A stretch of 64,000 bases of DNA, from the NCBI GenBank assembly GCA_033344775.1, contig JAWPMT010000001.1, positions 434,001 to 498,000 on the forward strand, given 5' to 3'. The stretch's first letter is position 1. Every line of letters starts with the position of its first letter. Made by a program: the position numbers and the translations under genes. The stretch comes from Cytophagales bacterium (lineage in GTDB: Bacteria > Bacteroidota > Bacteroidia > Cytophagales > Cyclobacteriaceae). The notes beneath the pieces were generated by a model, which made no database searches, was not told where the DNA came from, and saw only the letters and a program-made list of their open reading frames with translations. Shown one piece after another: positions 37,565 through 46,689 of the stretch.

Positions 37565-37975
37565 ATGAGTCTGATTAAAAACATCATCAAGTTCTTCTCA
37601 CCCAGAGCATTTAAAAATGATCCGTACTGATGGCTTACTAATCAAATAGGTCATATCGCAGGTTCTGCCTGGATCACCTATGCCGTTTTCCTTTCATTAA
37701 ATAGTTTGACCAATTTGCCGGAAACATCCTGCAGATGGATTGCCATTGGCGGTATTGGGAGCTTATGGACTTTCTGGGAAATAAGACATCTGGTGCTTTC
37801 CGGAGACTGGAAAGACTTTTTTGAAGACCTGGCATTCGAACTGACAGGTGTAGCGATCGTTTACAACTATTTGACAGCAGGAATCATCATCAGTCCCATT
37901 CTTGTGTTGTCATTGCTTCTGATCAAGTACGGCAAACTGCTAAAAAATCCTGCGGAAGAACCTCTACCAGACTGA
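37565..37975 (+). pseudogene. Small membrane-protein gene interrupted by in-frame TGA
   Basis: From the ATG at 37565 the frame reads MSLIKNIIKFFSPRAFKNDPY, meets TGA at 37628-37630, and continues in the same frame as WLTNQIGHIAGSAWITYAVF, through two more hydrophobic segments, to a stop at 37973-37975. The TGA sits where tryptophan (TGG) would give NDPYWWLTNQIGH, so a single G-to-A change explains it. The intact product would be 136 residues with about three membrane helices. Either a recent nonsense mutation, a sequencing error or, less likely, readthrough. An internal ATG at 37706 could still make an 89-residue fragment. Family not recognised. Confidence 0.6.
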
Positions 37976-38012
37976 ACTTCTCCCGGGATTATTAAATACA
38001 TGACACCTGAAC

Positions 38013-40670
38013 TTATTCCATCCTCAACCGATCTGCCGGATTGGTGGTCGCGCCTTTGAACGTGTGATAAGCAATGGTAATTCCTGTGATCAGGAATACA
38101 AACACTGAAACTTTCACAAAAACCCAGGGCGTGATCCCTACAGAAAAAGCGAAAGTCTCCAACCAGAGCTCGGCAACATAGTACGCCAATGGCACGGCAA
38201 ATAATAAACTCACTGCTACTAGTCTAAAATAGTTGGTCGCCAGAATAGACAAGATGGTTTGTTGACTGGCTCCCAGCACTTTACGAATGTTGATCTCTTT
38301 TGAACGTCGTGTCACACTGTGGCTTACCAATCCAAGTAATCCAATTGCAGCGGCCAAAATCGCTATTGATGTATAGATGGAAAAAATCTTACTCAAGCGT
38401 TCCTCCGACTCATACATCTGAGCAAATTGCTGATCCACCAATTCGAATTCCAGGGGTCGAACAGGTTCCAGTTTTCGATAAGCTGTCTCCAAATGTGCAA
38501 TGGTCTCGCGGTAGTCTCCTTTACCTAATCGAAGCAGGATGTAGCTAAAGTTATCGCGATCAATGTGAAGGACTGCTTTTTCAACGGGGTTATGTAAGCT
38601 ATTGAAATTAAAGTCATCGACTACCCCAATGATCCGGCCACGTTTCACCGTGTCTTCTTCTCGCCACATCTTCCAGTTCATGGGTTCCCCTACGGCTGCC
38701 TCCGCATTGGCGAACCCAAAGTCTTTTACAGCTGTTTCATTGATGACAAAGGCGTCCTGCACATCACTTTCCAAATCCGGAGAAAAACCTCGCCCCGCAA
38801 TCATGCGCATGCCCATCGTTTCAATGTAATTCGCATCTACAATGAACATCCGAGTATTGAATTCATTCGGCCCCACCTTTGGTAGCACCACACCATCTCC
38901 GGCCACCATGCTTCCGGGGATCCCATAACATAACGAGGCATGGGTGATATTCGAATGTTCCGAAAGCGTCGCTTTTGCAGCCTCCAGATCACTTCTCATG
39001 CTACGTGTAATGGGAATGTACAGGAGGTTTTCTTTCTCGAAACCCATGTCCGTGTTTCGCAAATAATCGTATTGATCCTGAATGATCAATGAAGTGATGA
39101 TCAGAGCCGTGCAGAGCACATATTGCAAACCAACAAGCGAATTTTTCAAGGACAGCACTGCCCACCTACTCCGATTCCTGGTGAGTCGTACTTGCCCTCT
39201 CAAGGAATCCAGTGGTGATATTTTGGTAATCAATAACGCGGGATACCAACCCGAAACACCTCCTAGTAACATGATAAAACCAACGAAGAGCAATCCGCTT
39301 TCCAAGGAAACAATATCAAAGAGCTCGAAGGATTTATTTGTGAAATTGTTGAAATAAGGAAGCAACAAGGCCACAACGCCCAGACTCACCAAACCTGCGA
39401 GAGAACAATACATGATGGACTCCAGCACGTATTGCCCCATCAATTGCTTTCTTTTTGCGCCGACAAATTTTCGTACGCTGATGTCTTTGTTTCGATACAA
39501 AGCCTGGGCAGTGGTCAGGTTGATGTAATTGAAAGCCGCAACTAATAAGATGATGATCGCACTGATCAGTAAAAAGATCACTGCCTGATAGTCGGATACC
39601 TCGGCAATATCGAAATCAAAGCCTTTCGAATGTAAGTGGATATCCGCCAATGACTGAAAGGTCGGGCGATAAGTGAAGCCTACTTTCTCTGTGATTTCAT
39701 TGGACTGACTTGCAATTCCTGCGCGGATACTTTCAAATAAAGGCTCCGGATCTACCCCTTTCTTCAATTGTACATAGGTGAAGAATTGTTGCCAACGCCA
39801 GCTTTTCATGCGATGATCAGGCACATATTTGGTCAACAATTGGAAGGAAAAGATGTAGTCTACTTTTAAGTGAGTTTGCCCGGGCCGATCCTCGAATACA
39901 CCCACAATCTGCATACTCGACCTGGTCAACTTCACCGTTTGAAATTCGAAAGGTGCTTCTCCGAAGAACTTCTTATACAGTGTTTCTGAAACCAACATGG
40001 TATTCGGTTCATTCAATCGATCGAAATCACCTTCCACCAATTGATAATCCAGGATTTCCATGGCAGCAAGCTCTGCATAGACCCCTTGCTTCTCCGAGAA
40101 CTTCTTGTCTCCAACCTGAAACAGGGTTCCTCCATAATCAAAAAAGACCCGTCCCATTTTCTCTACATCAGGATAATTCTCCGTGACAAAGGGTGTAAAG
40201 ATGGGTGGCACCATGGCCACGCTTTTCTGAAATTCGCCCTCCAAACCATAGTTGCGGAGATACACCCGGTATTTGTCTTCATGACCCGGAATGAACTGAT
40301 CGTAAGCCGCTTCATCATTGACATAGATCGCAATCAGGGTAACACTGGTGATGCCAAGCAATAGTCCGAAAAGATTAATTGAAGAAATAACGCTCTTGCG
40401 TCGGGCAAAGCGAAAGGACGCTTTGAGGTAATGTTTCAACAGATCCATTTGTGTACTTTTTGAGTTTTTGAATAATGGTCGGGAAACAGAGGACCGCAGT
40501 AAAGAGACCATGTCCATGAAATAATACCACCGCGCGAGAAAAGGACCTTTTTCTTCTACTCGTTCTTCAAACAGCTGATAGAGGTCTCCTTCGAGTCCCT
40601 CTTGATGCAATTCGTGACAGAACCAGGCAAAGAACTTTTCTAATATACGTGGAGGATCAACTGACTTCAT
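38013..40670 (-). CDS. FtsX/MacB-type permease with N-terminal permease-prefix domain
   Basis: 885 residues. Residues ~1-85 are a helical prefix domain (KFFAWFCHELHQEGLEGDL) found in permeases that are genetically linked to PadR regulators. Then comes a standard two-FtsX permease: TM1 at ~95-118, MacB-like periplasmic domain (~120-350), FtsX domain 1 with ISVRKFVGAKRKQL, a second periplasmic domain (~510-730) and a C-terminal FtsX domain with INIRKVLGASQQTI. These permeases act with an ATPase that is not present here. The start overlaps the PadR stop by 4 nt (ATGA), so translation is coupled. Substrate unknown. Confidence 0.92.
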   Translation of the reverse strand: MKSVDPPRILEKFFAWFCHELHQEGLEGDLYQLFEERVEEKGPFLARWYYFMDMVSLLRSSVSRPLFKNSKSTQMDLLKHYLKASFRFARRKSVISSINLFGLLLGITSVTLIAIYVNDEAAYDQFIPGHEDKYRVYLRNYGLEGEFQKSVAMVPPIFTPFVTENYPDVEKMGRVFFDYGGTLFQVGDKKFSEKQGVYAELAAMEILDYQLVEGDFDRLNEPNTMLVSETLYKKFFGEAPFEFQTVKLTRSSMQIVGVFEDRPGQTHLKVDYIFSFQLLTKYVPDHRMKSWRWQQFFTYVQLKKGVDPEPLFESIRAGIASQSNEITEKVGFTYRPTFQSLADIHLHSKGFDFDIAEVSDYQAVIFLLISAIIILLVAAFNYINLTTAQALYRNKDISVRKFVGAKRKQLMGQYVLESIMYCSLAGLVSLGVVALLLPYFNNFTNKSFELFDIVSLESGLLFVGFIMLLGGVSGWYPALLITKISPLDSLRGQVRLTRNRSRWAVLSLKNSLVGLQYVLCTALIITSLIIQDQYDYLRNTDMGFEKENLLYIPITRSMRSDLEAAKATLSEHSNITHASLCYGIPGSMVAGDGVVLPKVGPNEFNTRMFIVDANYIETMGMRMIAGRGFSPDLESDVQDAFVINETAVKDFGFANAEAAVGEPMNWKMWREEDTVKRGRIIGVVDDFNFNSLHNPVEKAVLHIDRDNFSYILLRLGKGDYRETIAHLETAYRKLEPVRPLEFELVDQQFAQMYESEERLSKIFSIYTSIAILAAAIGLLGLVSHSVTRRSKEINIRKVLGASQQTILSILATNYFRLVAVSLLFAVPLAYYVAELWLETFAFSVGITPWVFVKVSVFVFLITGITIAYHTFKGATTNPADRLRME

Positions 40671-40993
40671 GGTATATCAACACTTGGGATCATTCGGATC
40701 ATCTCAGATCGCATGGCATGAATTTGTTTGAGCACATCGGTTGCATAAGTAGTGAGTGAATAAAATCGCTTCCTTCTACCTCGCCTGTCCTCAGTCGCTC
40801 CTTCCATAGAAGAAGTAAGGTAGCCTTTGCTTTCCAGTCGGGTCAACGCGCTGTGCAAAGCACCGATACTAGGGTTCCTTCCGGCTTTTTCTTTCAAATA
40901 AGCCCTGATGGAAATCCCATAAGCTTCTTCACCCAACACCCCGATCGTGAGCAAAACCAACTCTTCGAATTCTCCCAGATTAGTTCCCTTCAT
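40667..40993 (-). CDS. PadR-family transcriptional regulator
   Basis: 108 residues, typical of the short PadR group. The winged-helix region runs through LGEFEELVLLTIGVLGEEAYGISIRAYL, with the recognition-helix and wing segment SIGALHSALTRLESKGYL and a wing reading TEDRRGRRKRFYSLT. It should bind the palindromic operator just upstream of its own start and control the pair it forms with the overlapping permease gene. In this phylum such PadR/permease pairs are usually autorepressed; the inducer is unknown. Confidence 0.92.
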   Translation of the reverse strand: MKGTNLGEFEELVLLTIGVLGEEAYGISIRAYLKEKAGRNPSIGALHSALTRLESKGYLTSSMEGATEDRRGRRKRFYSLTTYATDVLKQIHAMRSEMIRMIPSVDIP

Positions 40994-41007
40994 TGATCAA
41001 TGTTTCC

Positions 41008-41048
41008 TGTTTGTATACAAATGTATCAATTTATATTTCCTGTTTGTA
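41008..41048 (-). promoter_or_regulatory. Likely promoter and PadR operator
   Basis: On the minus strand TACATTTG (41019-41026) is a perfect match to the Bacteroidota -7 box TAnnTTTG, 26 bp before the padR ATG. It overlaps a perfect 12-bp palindrome TTTGTATACAAA (41011-41022). A direct repeat CTGTTTGTA occurs at 41008 and 41040, 32 bp apart (three helical turns). The overlap of palindrome and -7 box suits autorepression. No good -33 TTTG is seen. Confidence 0.55.
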
Positions 41049-41112
41049 GAAAAACCATGTAATCCTATTTGTGTTTTATTACAAGTCACCTTTACAAACT
41101 GTACAGATTTTA

Positions 41113-41126
41113 GTAACAATTGTTAC
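41113..41126. promoter_or_regulatory. 14-bp perfect palindrome upstream of SQR-like gene
   Basis: GTAACAATTGTTAC is perfectly palindromic and lies 105 bp before the oxidoreductase start and 120 bp before padR. The TAACA-N2-TGTTA form resembles sites of Crp/Fnr-family redox regulators, but the regulator is not identified here. Confidence 0.4.
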
Positions 41127-41231
41127 GTAACTCACTGACTATAAGAAACATCAACTCGATTCCTGACTCAAGTCACCTACCTGTCTTTGCTGGTCTCCTA
41201 GCTTAGTCCTTGAAATCAAACGACAGGAATC

Positions 41232-42452
41232 ATGAAAAATATAGTCGTCCTCGGCAGCAATTTTGCAGGCTACACTACCGCTTTGCAATTGAGTAAAAAG
41301 CTCAGAAAGAAACGAGATCAATACCAGGTCTTCGTTGTTTCTCCAACCCATGAGTTCTTATATGTACCTTCTTTGATCTGGGTACCTTTCGGCCGGCGCA
41401 AGGTCAAAGATCTTCGCTTTGACATCCGCCCCATATTAGAAAAGAAAAAGATCCAATTTATCGAGCAGCGTGCCGAACGTGTAGAGCCGGATGCCAACCG
41501 TGTTTGTCTTCAGGATGGTACCCTGTTGGAATATGCCTATCTGGTAGTCGCTACAGGCGTTTCTATGAATTTTGACTTCCTTGACGGGTTGAGGCCGGAA
41601 GACAACAAGATCCAGAACATAGTTATTCCCAAATTGGCCATGAAGACGCAGGAAGCCTTTGAAGAACTAATCAAAGATCCTGGGCCTGTAATTGTAGGAG
41701 CCACACAAGGAGCAAGCTGTATGGGTGCCGCTTATGAATACCTATTCAATATGGACAAAGAATTGCGACGCCATAAAGTCCGTGATCGGGTAAAACTTTA
41801 CTGGATCACCCCGGAACCTTACATCGGACATTTTGGAATTGATGGCATGCCTGGAGGGGAAAGTATGCTCAAAATGTTCATGAAGCTGTACAACATTGAA
41901 TGGATCATAGATGCGAGCATTAACAAAATTGAGGAAAATAAGATCATTCTTAAGGATGGTACAGAACTCCCTTATAAAATGGCCATGCTTATGCCTCCAT
42001 TTGAAGGTGCAGAAGTCATGAAAAATACCCCGGAACTGGTTGATGAAAAAGGATTTGTACAAACAAAGGCCTCTTACCAGCACATCAAATATGATAATGT
42101 ATTCGCAGCTGGCCTGGCAGTGAAAGTCCCTGCTCCATTTGAAATCAAAAACACGCCATTTGGCGTACCAAAAACAGGATATCCCAGTGACGTAACCGGA
42201 AAGATCGTCGCGAATAACATCGTAAAATTGGTTGACGGAGATACAAAGTTGGAAGAAAAAGCCTGGGGCAAAATCCCAGCCATATGCATCATGGATGCAG
42301 GCCATAAGGAAGTTTACCTCCTAGCGAATCATTTGTTCAAACCAAGGCAGTTTGCCATTCTTATACCTAATGTACTCAATGATTTTGGTAAAGTGATGCT
42401 GGAGAAATACTTCCTCTGGAAAAACAGGCACGGGTATGCCTGGATGCCTTAA
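41232..42452 (+). CDS. Sulfide:quinone-oxidoreductase-like FAD protein
   Basis: 406 residues. The N-terminal FAD-binding motif is VVLGSNFAGYTTALQL and a second dinucleotide-type region lies at ~150-200. LVVATGVSMNFDF is the GD-like FAD motif. C163 in GASCMGAAYEY and C352 in AICIMDAG occupy the places of the two cysteines conserved across sulfide:quinone oxidoreductases, flanking the flavin. The third cysteine of the bacterial type I enzyme is not evident. The C-terminal ~40 residues, rich in Phe/Leu/Trp/Lys, could be an amphipathic membrane-binding tail. It probably oxidises sulfide or a related persulfide and passes electrons to menaquinone; an NDH-2-like role is an alternative. Confidence 0.75.
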   Translation: MKNIVVLGSNFAGYTTALQLSKKLRKKRDQYQVFVVSPTHEFLYVPSLIWVPFGRRKVKDLRFDIRPILEKKKIQFIEQRAERVEPDANRVCLQDGTLLEYAYLVVATGVSMNFDFLDGLRPEDNKIQNIVIPKLAMKTQEAFEELIKDPGPVIVGATQGASCMGAAYEYLFNMDKELRRHKVRDRVKLYWITPEPYIGHFGIDGMPGGESMLKMFMKLYNIEWIIDASINKIEENKIILKDGTELPYKMAMLMPPFEGAEVMKNTPELVDEKGFVQTKASYQHIKYDNVFAAGLAVKVPAPFEIKNTPFGVPKTGYPSDVTGKIVANNIVKLVDGDTKLEEKAWGKIPAICIMDAGHKEVYLLANHLFKPRQFAILIPNVLNDFGKVMLEKYFLWKNRHGYAWMP

Positions 42453-42481
42453 TATAAGGATCATTCCTGTTGGATGTTGGT

Positions 42482-42514
42482 AGGACTCGTATTAAATACG
42501 GGTCCTTCTTCTTT
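42482..42514 (+). terminator. Rho-independent-type terminator after SQR-like gene
   Basis: Eleven-base-pair stem AGGACTCGTAT / ATACGGGTCCT (one G-U pair) with a 3-nt loop, followed by TCTTCTTT. It begins 30 bp after the stop codon. Confidence 0.75.
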
Positions 42515-42641
42515 ACGATTGCTAAATATTTACACGCGCTAATCAGTTGGGCTAATAAGATGTACTCGTACATACAAATCGACTCAATCCTGCTCTCCTG
42601 TCCATCCAATGCATTTATTTTGCAGGCAATTAAGAAAGACG

Positions 42642-43121
42642 ATGAGATCACAGTTGATTACACCGGAAGGGATGGAAGGTTTGAAAGAGGAGCTCGATCA
42701 CCTATGGCGAGTGGAAAGACCAGACATTACCAATAAAGTGACCTGGGCTGCCAGTCTCGGGGATCGATCCGAAAATGCCGATTATCATTACAATAAAAGA
42801 CGTCTTCGTGAAATCGACAAACGACTGCTTTACCTGCGTAAATGCATAGATAACTTTAAAGTAATTGATTATCACCCTCATATGGATGGGAAAGTGTCCT
42901 TTGGGGCCTGGGTGGAAATTGAGAACAAGGAAAAGGGCCTAAAGAAGCGCTTGCGAATTGTAGGGTACGAAGAATTGATTGGCAATCAAGATCACATCTC
43001 GATGGACTCTCCTATGGCCAAAGCGCTACTCGATAAAAAAGTGGGTGATCAAGCGATTGTGGAGACGAAGGTGGCCAACTTTGTGTGGCACATTCTTTCG
43101 ATAGAATATGTAAAGAACTAA
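42642..43121 (+). CDS. greB: Transcription elongation factor GreB
   Basis: 159 residues from ATG 42642 (MRSQLITPEGMEGL); an ATG 11 codons upstream is unlikely. Near-identical to GreB landmarks: LKEELDHLWRVERPDITNKVTWAASLGDRSENADYHYNK in the N-terminal coiled coil (tip acidic residues D and E of the GDRSENADY motif coordinate Mg2+ in the RNA polymerase secondary channel), then the GRE C-terminal domain with GAWVEIEN, RIVGYEEL and ISMDSPMAKALLDKKVGD. It rescues backtracked RNA polymerase by stimulating transcript cleavage. Monocistronic by appearance: a terminator lies upstream. Confidence 0.96.
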   Translation: MRSQLITPEGMEGLKEELDHLWRVERPDITNKVTWAASLGDRSENADYHYNKRRLREIDKRLLYLRKCIDNFKVIDYHPHMDGKVSFGAWVEIENKEKGLKKRLRIVGYEELIGNQDHISMDSPMAKALLDKKVGDQAIVETKVANFVWHILSIEYVKN

Positions 43122-43176
43122 ATGAGCTTGCCGAAGCCAATCCAGGATTCACAGTCCATTTACTAATCAAGTCGAT

Positions 43177-43196
43177 TTCGACAGGCTCAATCTGAC
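43177..43196. repeat. Dispersed-repeat remnant (copy 1)
   Basis: TTCGACAGGCTCAATCTGAC, matching a second copy at 49514-49533 at 15 or more of 20 positions. It sits in the gap between greB and osmC stops. Such phrases look like an intergenic dispersed repeat family. Confidence 0.4.
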
Positions 43197-43213
43197 AGTT
43201 TCTACATTATTAA

Positions 43214-43819
43214 TCAATCGTTATTTTCTGAGCTTCGATTAATCGCTTCTTTGCCATTGTAGACTAATCGGGTCGACCAGGGGATCGGGTTTCTAAGTGC
43301 ATAATGCGCCATGCATCCGTTCTCCGCTTCATTGAGTAAGTCCTTGATATTTTCCTCAGGCTCGGGACTGTCAATGATCACATGCGTCTCTACCATGTCA
43401 CATCCGCCATTGGTCATGTATCCGTGCTCACGCATGTGTCCAAGATTGGTTCTGAAGATGATGCGCTGTTCTAATTTCAGGCTATCTACCTGGATCTTAC
43501 GGGCTGTAAGAATATCTGTCAAATGGGTCATGAGGCAAAATCCAATTCCTGCAGAAAAGAAGGCCAATGGTGGTGGTGCAGTATCTTCTCCTACCGGAGG
43601 TTGTTCATCACAATACAATTTAACCGGACTAAATCCAGGTATATTCACCGAAACCACACCCGTTTTACTTTGCTTCGTACCTGCTTCTGCACTAAGGTTT
43701 ACTTCGAAACGATACGGCTCGGGGTGTTTGGCCTTTTGGAATTTCTTCGATTCATATTGGGTTTTTGCTGGTTGCTCTGAACTGAGTTCACCGACTCGAT
43801 AAAACTTCTTTTCTGACAT
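43214..43819 (-). CDS. OsmC/Ohr-family protein
   Basis: 201 residues. The core (~60-190) has the OsmC fold: the first cysteine in AGIGFCLMTHL on the long central helix and the second in AENGCMAHYALRNP, the two positions of the redox pair in OsmC/Ohr thiol peroxidases. A 50-residue N-terminal extension carries the SEQPAKTQYESKK segment. It would reduce organic hydroperoxides in the cytosol, or be a thiol-handling relative. The second cysteine context differs from the classic Ohr CPV motif, so the substrate class is open. Confidence 0.85.
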   Translation of the reverse strand: MSEKKFYRVGELSSEQPAKTQYESKKFQKAKHPEPYRFEVNLSAEAGTKQSKTGVVSVNIPGFSPVKLYCDEQPPVGEDTAPPPLAFFSAGIGFCLMTHLTDILTARKIQVDSLKLEQRIIFRTNLGHMREHGYMTNGGCDMVETHVIIDSPEPEENIKDLLNEAENGCMAHYALRNPIPWSTRLVYNGKEAINRSSENND

Positions 43820-43838
43820 ATCAATTTTTCTTCTCCGG

Positions 43839-43846
43839 CAAATGTA
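43839..43846 (-). promoter_or_regulatory. -7 promoter box for the OsmC-family gene
   Basis: TACATTTG on the minus strand, a perfect TAnnTTTG -7 element, ends 19 bp before the ATG. A clear -33 TTTG is missing; TTTTCG occurs about 25 bp upstream. Confidence 0.45.
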
Positions 43847-43938
43847 TGATTACGATTGCATAATCATTGGACGAAAATGGACGAATAAGCACTTTCACCA
43901 CTTGCACCTTCCTTTTTTTAAGCCAGGAGCAGCTACGC

Positions 43939-46689
43939 TCAAAAAGTGAAATTCAATCGGGTGTAGAAATATGCTCCCCGAAGATCAAATTGCCGAACAT
44001 TAGGGCTATAGGTGAATACACCGTTTCGAATATTTTCGCTGTGCCTTAGCTTATCAGGATATTGATTAGTCACATTTAGGGCACCAATGGTCATATCCAG
44101 CTTGTTAAAAAAGCGATATTTCACGTCAAAATTAAATAGATCTTTAGCGGCAAATTGCTGATCCCTGGACTCCACCTGTCCTGAGTTTTCATTCAATTCC
44201 CAATTAAGAGGATTATTATCTCTGGGGTGCAAAAACTCTGTTTCTCCATACCGAACGTGGCCTATTGTGAAATTGATCTTGTTCAGTGTAACTGAAAAAT
44301 TGTTAATCCATTGATATTGAGGAACAAACGACTCTATCTGAACGGCTTCTGCCCGGTAATTATCCTCTACTGTTTCGCCATCTAACCCCTCGACTCCCAA
44401 TACTTCTGTTTCCATATAGCTCAAACTTGAATTAAAATGGATGGCTGTTCTAGGAAAGTTATATTGTGCTGCTAAAACCGCGTCAAATCCCCTGGTACGC
44501 GTATCAAAAAGGTTCGTAAACAACTCCACAAACTGAACATCATTTGCGATATAAAAGTCGATAACACCTTCTACCAGTTCTTCAAGGAAAGGATCTCCTT
44601 CACCAAGCTCTCTAAATGCCTGAATTGGAATTCTGGAGGTCAGTCCAATTCGATCTTTGATATCTGTTCGGTACGCATCAATGCTCAGGGAAATATTCCG
44701 ATTGATATTGGAAGTAACTCCCACGCTAAAGCTTTCGGAGGTCTCGGGCTGGAGCACTGTTACAAACGGAAGAAAATTCCCTATAATAGGTGTTTGTGAA
44801 TTGATCAATTGTACGTTTTGAATCGCTCCGTTGAGGGGTTGAGTCGACGTACGCTGATAATATAATTGGTGTAAGCTAGGAGCCTTAAAACCTGTATTGT
44901 AGGAACCCCTTACTGTCAGTTGATTCGCAAATTTGTATCTTGTGGCCACCTTGTGCGTTGTTTGTGCACCGAAATCAGAGTACTCCTCATACCGACCGGC
45001 TAGCGACAGCAGGAACTTATTTAACGAATAATCTAACTCGGCATAGAAAGATCCATTGGTCCGTATTTCTTCCAACGCATCGGATTCATTGACACCAAAG
45101 TAGCCTTGCATTCCCGTAGCAGCAGTTCCCCATTGCGTCGAATCTTCTATGAAGTTACCCATGGGGTCAATCAGGTTGCCATTTTGGTAGGATTCCAGCT
45201 CACCGTCAATCAAATCATACTGTTCCTGTCGGAATTCTCCACCAAATGCCAGATCTATTTCGCCAAGTCCTAGTTGAAACTCGCGGGAGGCATCAAAACC
45301 AAAAATATCATGACCATACTTATAAGCACCTGTGAAACTGGACAAAGGAGTTAAAATACTCAGAGAAGCATTATTGAAGTTCTCCACGGTCACATCGAAT
45401 TTGGAACTTGCCGTAGAGAAGCTTACATCCAGGAACCACTCCCCGACATGACCATCAATTCCCATGTTCAGAGACCGATCTTCTAATTCAGAATTTATTC
45501 GTGGAGAGAATCCCCATTGGTGATACAACAGTACAATTTGATCGCTTTGTACGGGATAACGAAAAGCGCCGTTAATGGAGCCCAACCTGTAATTCACACC
45601 TCCAAAACCATAGAAGTCAAATTGATCAGTCAATTCCAGGCGGGCATTAACCAGAAATGACCCATTTTGAAAGCTACTGCTCCCCAATTCATATGCTGTA
45701 TTATTTGGAAACGGGGATTCACTAAGGACACTATCTCTCAGATTGGGTAATCTCTCCAGTGTATCAGAGGTGAAAAGTCGACCACTGTAGGCCCCACCCC
45801 GATTGACCGCATCTTGTTTATTATAGGCTGCAGTTACATTCAAAAAGCCTTTGCGTTTGAGCGCCATGCCGTAGTTGAATTCGATGTTCTCAATCCCGCC
45901 ATCTCCTTCCATGGATTCTCCAGCATAAGAAGAGATCACTGGTGTGGAGGGTTGGCGCTTGAGGATGATATTGATGACTCCACCTATCGCATCGGAACCG
46001 TATTGAGAGGAAGCCCCATCTCGCAATACTTCCACCCGATCAATGGCTGTGAGTGGAATCGTATTCAGGTCTGTACCTGCGGTTCCTCGCCCAAATACAT
46101 CCTGAATGTTCAGAAAGGCACTTTTATGTCTCCTTTTCCCATTGACCAACACAAGGATCTGATCGGGGCCAAGCCCACGTAATGATATAGGATCTACCAT
46201 ATTGATCGGATCATCGATGGATTGCTTTACAGCGTAAAAACTTGGCAATAATTGATGCAGTGCCTGTGCCAACTCCACCTGACCTGTACTCAGCAATTGA
46301 TGCCCGTATACCACATCAATGGGCACGGGTGATTCTAATTGATTCTGTGTCACTGCAGTCTTGGTCCCCGTGGCCACATCTGCATCCATTAATTCGCTTT
46401 CCATTTCTACGTCCAATTCCTTTTGATCAAGGTTCTGCAACTCAATGGTGATCACGGTTTCATTATAACCCGGGAGCTTCAGGTTCAGGTTGTGGAATCC
46501 CGTATCAATTTCAAAGGCATAGTAGCCATTATCATCCGTATAGGTTCCATAAGGCGAGTTTTCAATATTCACAGCGACATTCGCCAATGGTCCAAATCGA
46601 TCATATACTTTCCCTGTAATGAACCCATACTGTGCCGTAGCTACCATTGGAAAACCTGCCAATACCCACAAAAGAATCTTCAATTTCAT
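43939..46689 (-). CDS. TonB-dependent outer-membrane receptor
   Basis: 916 residues with a signal peptide (1-19, ending VATAQ). Residues ~22-105 form a carboxypeptidase-regulatory-like beta sandwich (GKVYDRFGPLANVAV, DNGYYAFEI), usual for Bacteroidota receptors. The plug (~110-240) has SLRGLGPDQILVLVNGKRR and RVEVLRDGASSQYGSDAIGGVINI. The remainder is a 22-strand barrel with aromatic ends, closing with RLNFTF. It imports a large or scarce nutrient using TonB energy; the ligand is unknown and no SusD partner is present. Its start overlaps the caspase-like gene stop by 4 nt (ATGA), so the two are translated together. Confidence 0.95.
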   Translation of the reverse strand: MKLKILLWVLAGFPMVATAQYGFITGKVYDRFGPLANVAVNIENSPYGTYTDDNGYYAFEIDTGFHNLNLKLPGYNETVITIELQNLDQKELDVEMESELMDADVATGTKTAVTQNQLESPVPIDVVYGHQLLSTGQVELAQALHQLLPSFYAVKQSIDDPINMVDPISLRGLGPDQILVLVNGKRRHKSAFLNIQDVFGRGTAGTDLNTIPLTAIDRVEVLRDGASSQYGSDAIGGVINIILKRQPSTPVISSYAGESMEGDGGIENIEFNYGMALKRKGFLNVTAAYNKQDAVNRGGAYSGRLFTSDTLERLPNLRDSVLSESPFPNNTAYELGSSSFQNGSFLVNARLELTDQFDFYGFGGVNYRLGSINGAFRYPVQSDQIVLLYHQWGFSPRINSELEDRSLNMGIDGHVGEWFLDVSFSTASSKFDVTVENFNNASLSILTPLSSFTGAYKYGHDIFGFDASREFQLGLGEIDLAFGGEFRQEQYDLIDGELESYQNGNLIDPMGNFIEDSTQWGTAATGMQGYFGVNESDALEEIRTNGSFYAELDYSLNKFLLSLAGRYEEYSDFGAQTTHKVATRYKFANQLTVRGSYNTGFKAPSLHQLYYQRTSTQPLNGAIQNVQLINSQTPIIGNFLPFVTVLQPETSESFSVGVTSNINRNISLSIDAYRTDIKDRIGLTSRIPIQAFRELGEGDPFLEELVEGVIDFYIANDVQFVELFTNLFDTRTRGFDAVLAAQYNFPRTAIHFNSSLSYMETEVLGVEGLDGETVEDNYRAEAVQIESFVPQYQWINNFSVTLNKINFTIGHVRYGETEFLHPRDNNPLNWELNENSGQVESRDQQFAAKDLFNFDVKYRFFNKLDMTIGALNVTNQYPDKLRHSENIRNGVFTYSPNVRQFDLRGAYFYTRLNFTF

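Noticed and set aside
41742-42305. 187-codon minus-strand frame inside the SQR-like gene
   Set aside because: The + strand carries FAD motifs and conserved cysteines; the antisense product has an implausible Phe/His/Cys-rich make-up.
42470-42736. 88-codon + strand frame overlapping the greB start
   Set aside because: It covers the terminator and the real GreB N-terminus in another frame.
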